This document shows positions 60,265-64,000 of a stretch of DNA of 64,000 bases, one piece after another. Source of the stretch: Streptomyces lasiicapitis (lineage in GTDB: Bacteria > Actinomycetota > Actinomycetes > Streptomycetales > Streptomycetaceae); the NCBI RefSeq assembly GCF_014646335.1, contig NZ_BMNG01000007.1, positions 302,836 through 366,835 on the forward strand, given 5' to 3'. The notes under the pieces were generated by a model, which saw only the letters and a list, made by a program, of their open reading frames with translations, did not search any database and was not told where the DNA came from. Each line of letters begins with the position of its first letter. The stretch's first letter is position 1. The position numbers and the translations under genes were made by a program.

Positions 60265-60695
60265 CCCTTGAGCACCTTGTCGACCGCGTTGCGCGGGCCG
60301 TGCACGGCGAGCCCGACCAGGTCCAGCTGGTCGCCGGGCACGGCCCGTACCGCCGCGCGGTTGTCCCGGTCGTTGCCGGTGGTGAAGAGGTCGGAGGTGA
60401 ACACCGACTGCGGCAGCGAGCGGGACTGGGCGCGTCGGTGCGCCGCCGTCAGCGTCTCCTTCGTGCCCTCGAAGACCAGGACGGGCTGGCGGAACATCGG
60501 CAGGTACGCGGTGCCGTCGGCGTCGGCGTACGGTTCGCCGATCACTTCGGGCACCTCCGAGCCGATGCCGCTGACCAGGAAGGCGGTCACGTTCAGCCGC
60601 TGCCAGGGCTGCAGGTCGTCACGCAGCAGTACGGCGATCTTGGTGTCGAAACGTACGGGCTCGGTCGGCGCGGTCGCGTCGGTCTCAGTCGTCAT
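60246..60695 (-). CDS. DUF2000-family protein
   Basis: 149 residues with the DUF2000 layout: FDTKIAVLLRDDLQPWQRLNVTAFLVSGIG, then PYADADGTAYLPMFRQPVLVFEG and a late DLVGLAVHGPRNAVDKVLKGA. The family is a peptidyl-tRNA-hydrolase-like fold of unknown function. Divergent from an AraC regulator across a 49-bp gap and likely controlled by it. Confidence 0.88.
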   Translation of the reverse strand: MTTETDATAPTEPVRFDTKIAVLLRDDLQPWQRLNVTAFLVSGIGSEVPEVIGEPYADADGTAYLPMFRQPVLVFEGTKETLTAAHRRAQSRSLPQSVFTSDLFTTGNDRDNRAAVRAVPGDQLDLVGLAVHGPRNAVDKVLKGARMHP

Positions 60696-60744
60696 GCCCC
60701 GAGGCTGCCGCCCGCGCCACCCTGCCGTCTTGTACGTTCTTTGC

Positions 60745-61586
60745 ATGGAGTCCCGGCACGACATTTCCGCGTGGAACCCGCAGGTCCCGGGGGTCGTCGA
60801 GGTCTTCCACGCCCACTTCACCGAGCACGCGTACCCGATGCACGTCCATGACGTGTGGACCTTGCTGATCGTCGACGCCGGCGCCGTCCGCTACGACCTG
60901 AACCGCCGCGAGTGCGGCACCCCGAACGACACGGTCTCCCTGCTGCCCCCGCAGGTCCCGCACAACGGCGCGCCCGCCACCCCGCAGGGCTTCCGCAAGC
61001 GGGTGCTCTACCTCGACCTGGCCCAACTGGACGAGGGCTTCATCGGCCCGGCCGTGGACCACCCCGACACGGTCGACCCCCTGCTGCGTCGCCGCGTCGG
61101 CCAACTGCACACCGTGCTTGCGCGGCGCGGCGACGAGTTGGAGGCGGAGAGCCGCCTCGCCCTGATCGGGGAGCGGCTGCGCGGCCACCTGCGGCCCGCG
61201 CTCGCCACCGTCCCGCCCAAGGCCGATCGTGGTGTGGCCCACAGCCTGCGGGAACTCCTCGACGAGCGGCTGCTGCACGGCATCACCCTGGACGACGCCG
61301 CGCAGCAGGTGCACGCCCACCCCACGCACCTGGTGCGGGCGTTCAGCGCCGCGTTCGGCATCGCCCCGCACCAGTACCTGATGGCCCGCCGGGTCGACCG
61401 CGCCCGGCGCCTGCTCCTGGACGGCGTGCCGGCCGCGGCGGTGGCCACCGCGGTCGGCTTCTACGACCAGTCGCATCTGACACGGCACTTCAAGCGCGTG
61501 GTGGGGGTGACGCCGGGGCGCTTCGCGGGGAAGGCTCGCGCCAACGGGCCGGACCTTCGCTCGCGCCCCGGCGTCGAGGACCCCGG

Positions 61587-61602
<16 letters not shown>
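60745..61602 (+). CDS. AraC-family regulator with cupin sensor domain
   Basis: 285 residues. N-terminal cupin (AraC_binding) domain with FHAHFTEHAYPMHVHDVWTLLIVDAGAV and the LLPPQVPHNGAP segment. C-terminal double helix-turn-helix (GITLDDAAQQVHAHPTHLVRAFSAAFGIAPHQYLMARRV and AAVATAVGFYDQSHLTRHFKRVVGVTPGRFA). Divergent from DUF2000 and convergent, by 16 bp of overlap, with the UvrA-like gene. Confidence 0.92.
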
Positions 61603-63983
<2,381 letters not shown>

Positions 63984-64000
63984 CGTGTCTCCATCTTTCG

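Overview
The window is a high-GC actinobacterial chromosome segment, almost certainly from a Streptomyces. The evidence is strong third-position G/C bias, a rodlin (aerial hypha surface protein), a 2-methylisoborneol (earthy odorant) operon, an ECF41 sigma factor, a c-di-AMP (ydaO) riboswitch ahead of a cell-wall hydrolase, and many regulator/target pairs typical of chromosome-arm accessory DNA. I see no tRNA, rRNA, CRISPR array, insertion sequence or replication origin.

Layout. 1-8.4 kb: FAD monooxygenase, RidA and HxlR genes; an organomercurial lyase gene (merB) with a perfect MerR-type operator and only the 3' remnant of its merR regulator; GNAT, saccharopine-dehydrogenase-like and GlxA-type regulator genes; a DUF732 lipoprotein. 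8.4-10.3 kb: gene-free stretch, then a c-di-AMP riboswitch controlling a LysM/transglycosylase protein. 10.5-20.6 kb: ArsR/MFS pair, DoxX-like protein, WD40 protein, immunity-like protein, NAD+ synthetase coupled to an SMP-30 protein, Lrp regulator, rodlin, flavodoxin-like oxidoreductase, and a translationally coupled pair of exported proteins sharing one cysteine motif. 20.6-25.2 kb: NTF2-like, glycoside-hydrolase-like and YciI proteins and an ECF41 operon.

25.2-28.7 kb (minus strand) is the 2-methylisoborneol operon: family 2B encapsulin shell protein with a cyclic-nucleotide-binding domain, 2-methylisoborneol synthase and GPP C-methyltransferase. 29.1-36.9 kb is the most unusual part: a radical SAM enzyme with a cysteine-free SPASM-like tail, divergent from a 14-codon ORF with a consensus AGGAGG ribosome site, a strong hairpin, two coupled ABC exporter half-transporters, and a convergent ATP-binding LuxR (LAL) regulator. 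The radical SAM gene and the tiny ORF are preceded at similar distances by the same 20-bp motif in mirror orientation. I read this as one co-regulated system, possibly a peptide natural-product or peptide-signal locus; its product cannot be told from sequence.

37.4-49.6 kb: regulator/target pairs (GlxA/cupin, serine hydrolase, MFS/ArsR, LuxR, EamA/LysR), a family 5 uracil-DNA glycosylase, an O-methyltransferase with an AraC regulator, and an SRPBCC protein. 49.7-52.7 kb: chloramphenicol phosphotransferase and an operon of four secreted proteins, two of them adjacent paralogues of unknown function. 52.8-64 kb: LysR-TetR pair, two-component system, secreted beta-propeller protein, amidohydrolase, small enzymes with an AraC regulator, and a UvrA-like ABC ATPase.

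A pattern across the window is short tandem duplications lying on stop codons (around 7.3, 29.1, 32.4, 38.8, 48.2, 50.2, 55.65 and 60.2 kb). They include two cases where one repeat unit carries the stop codons of both convergent genes.
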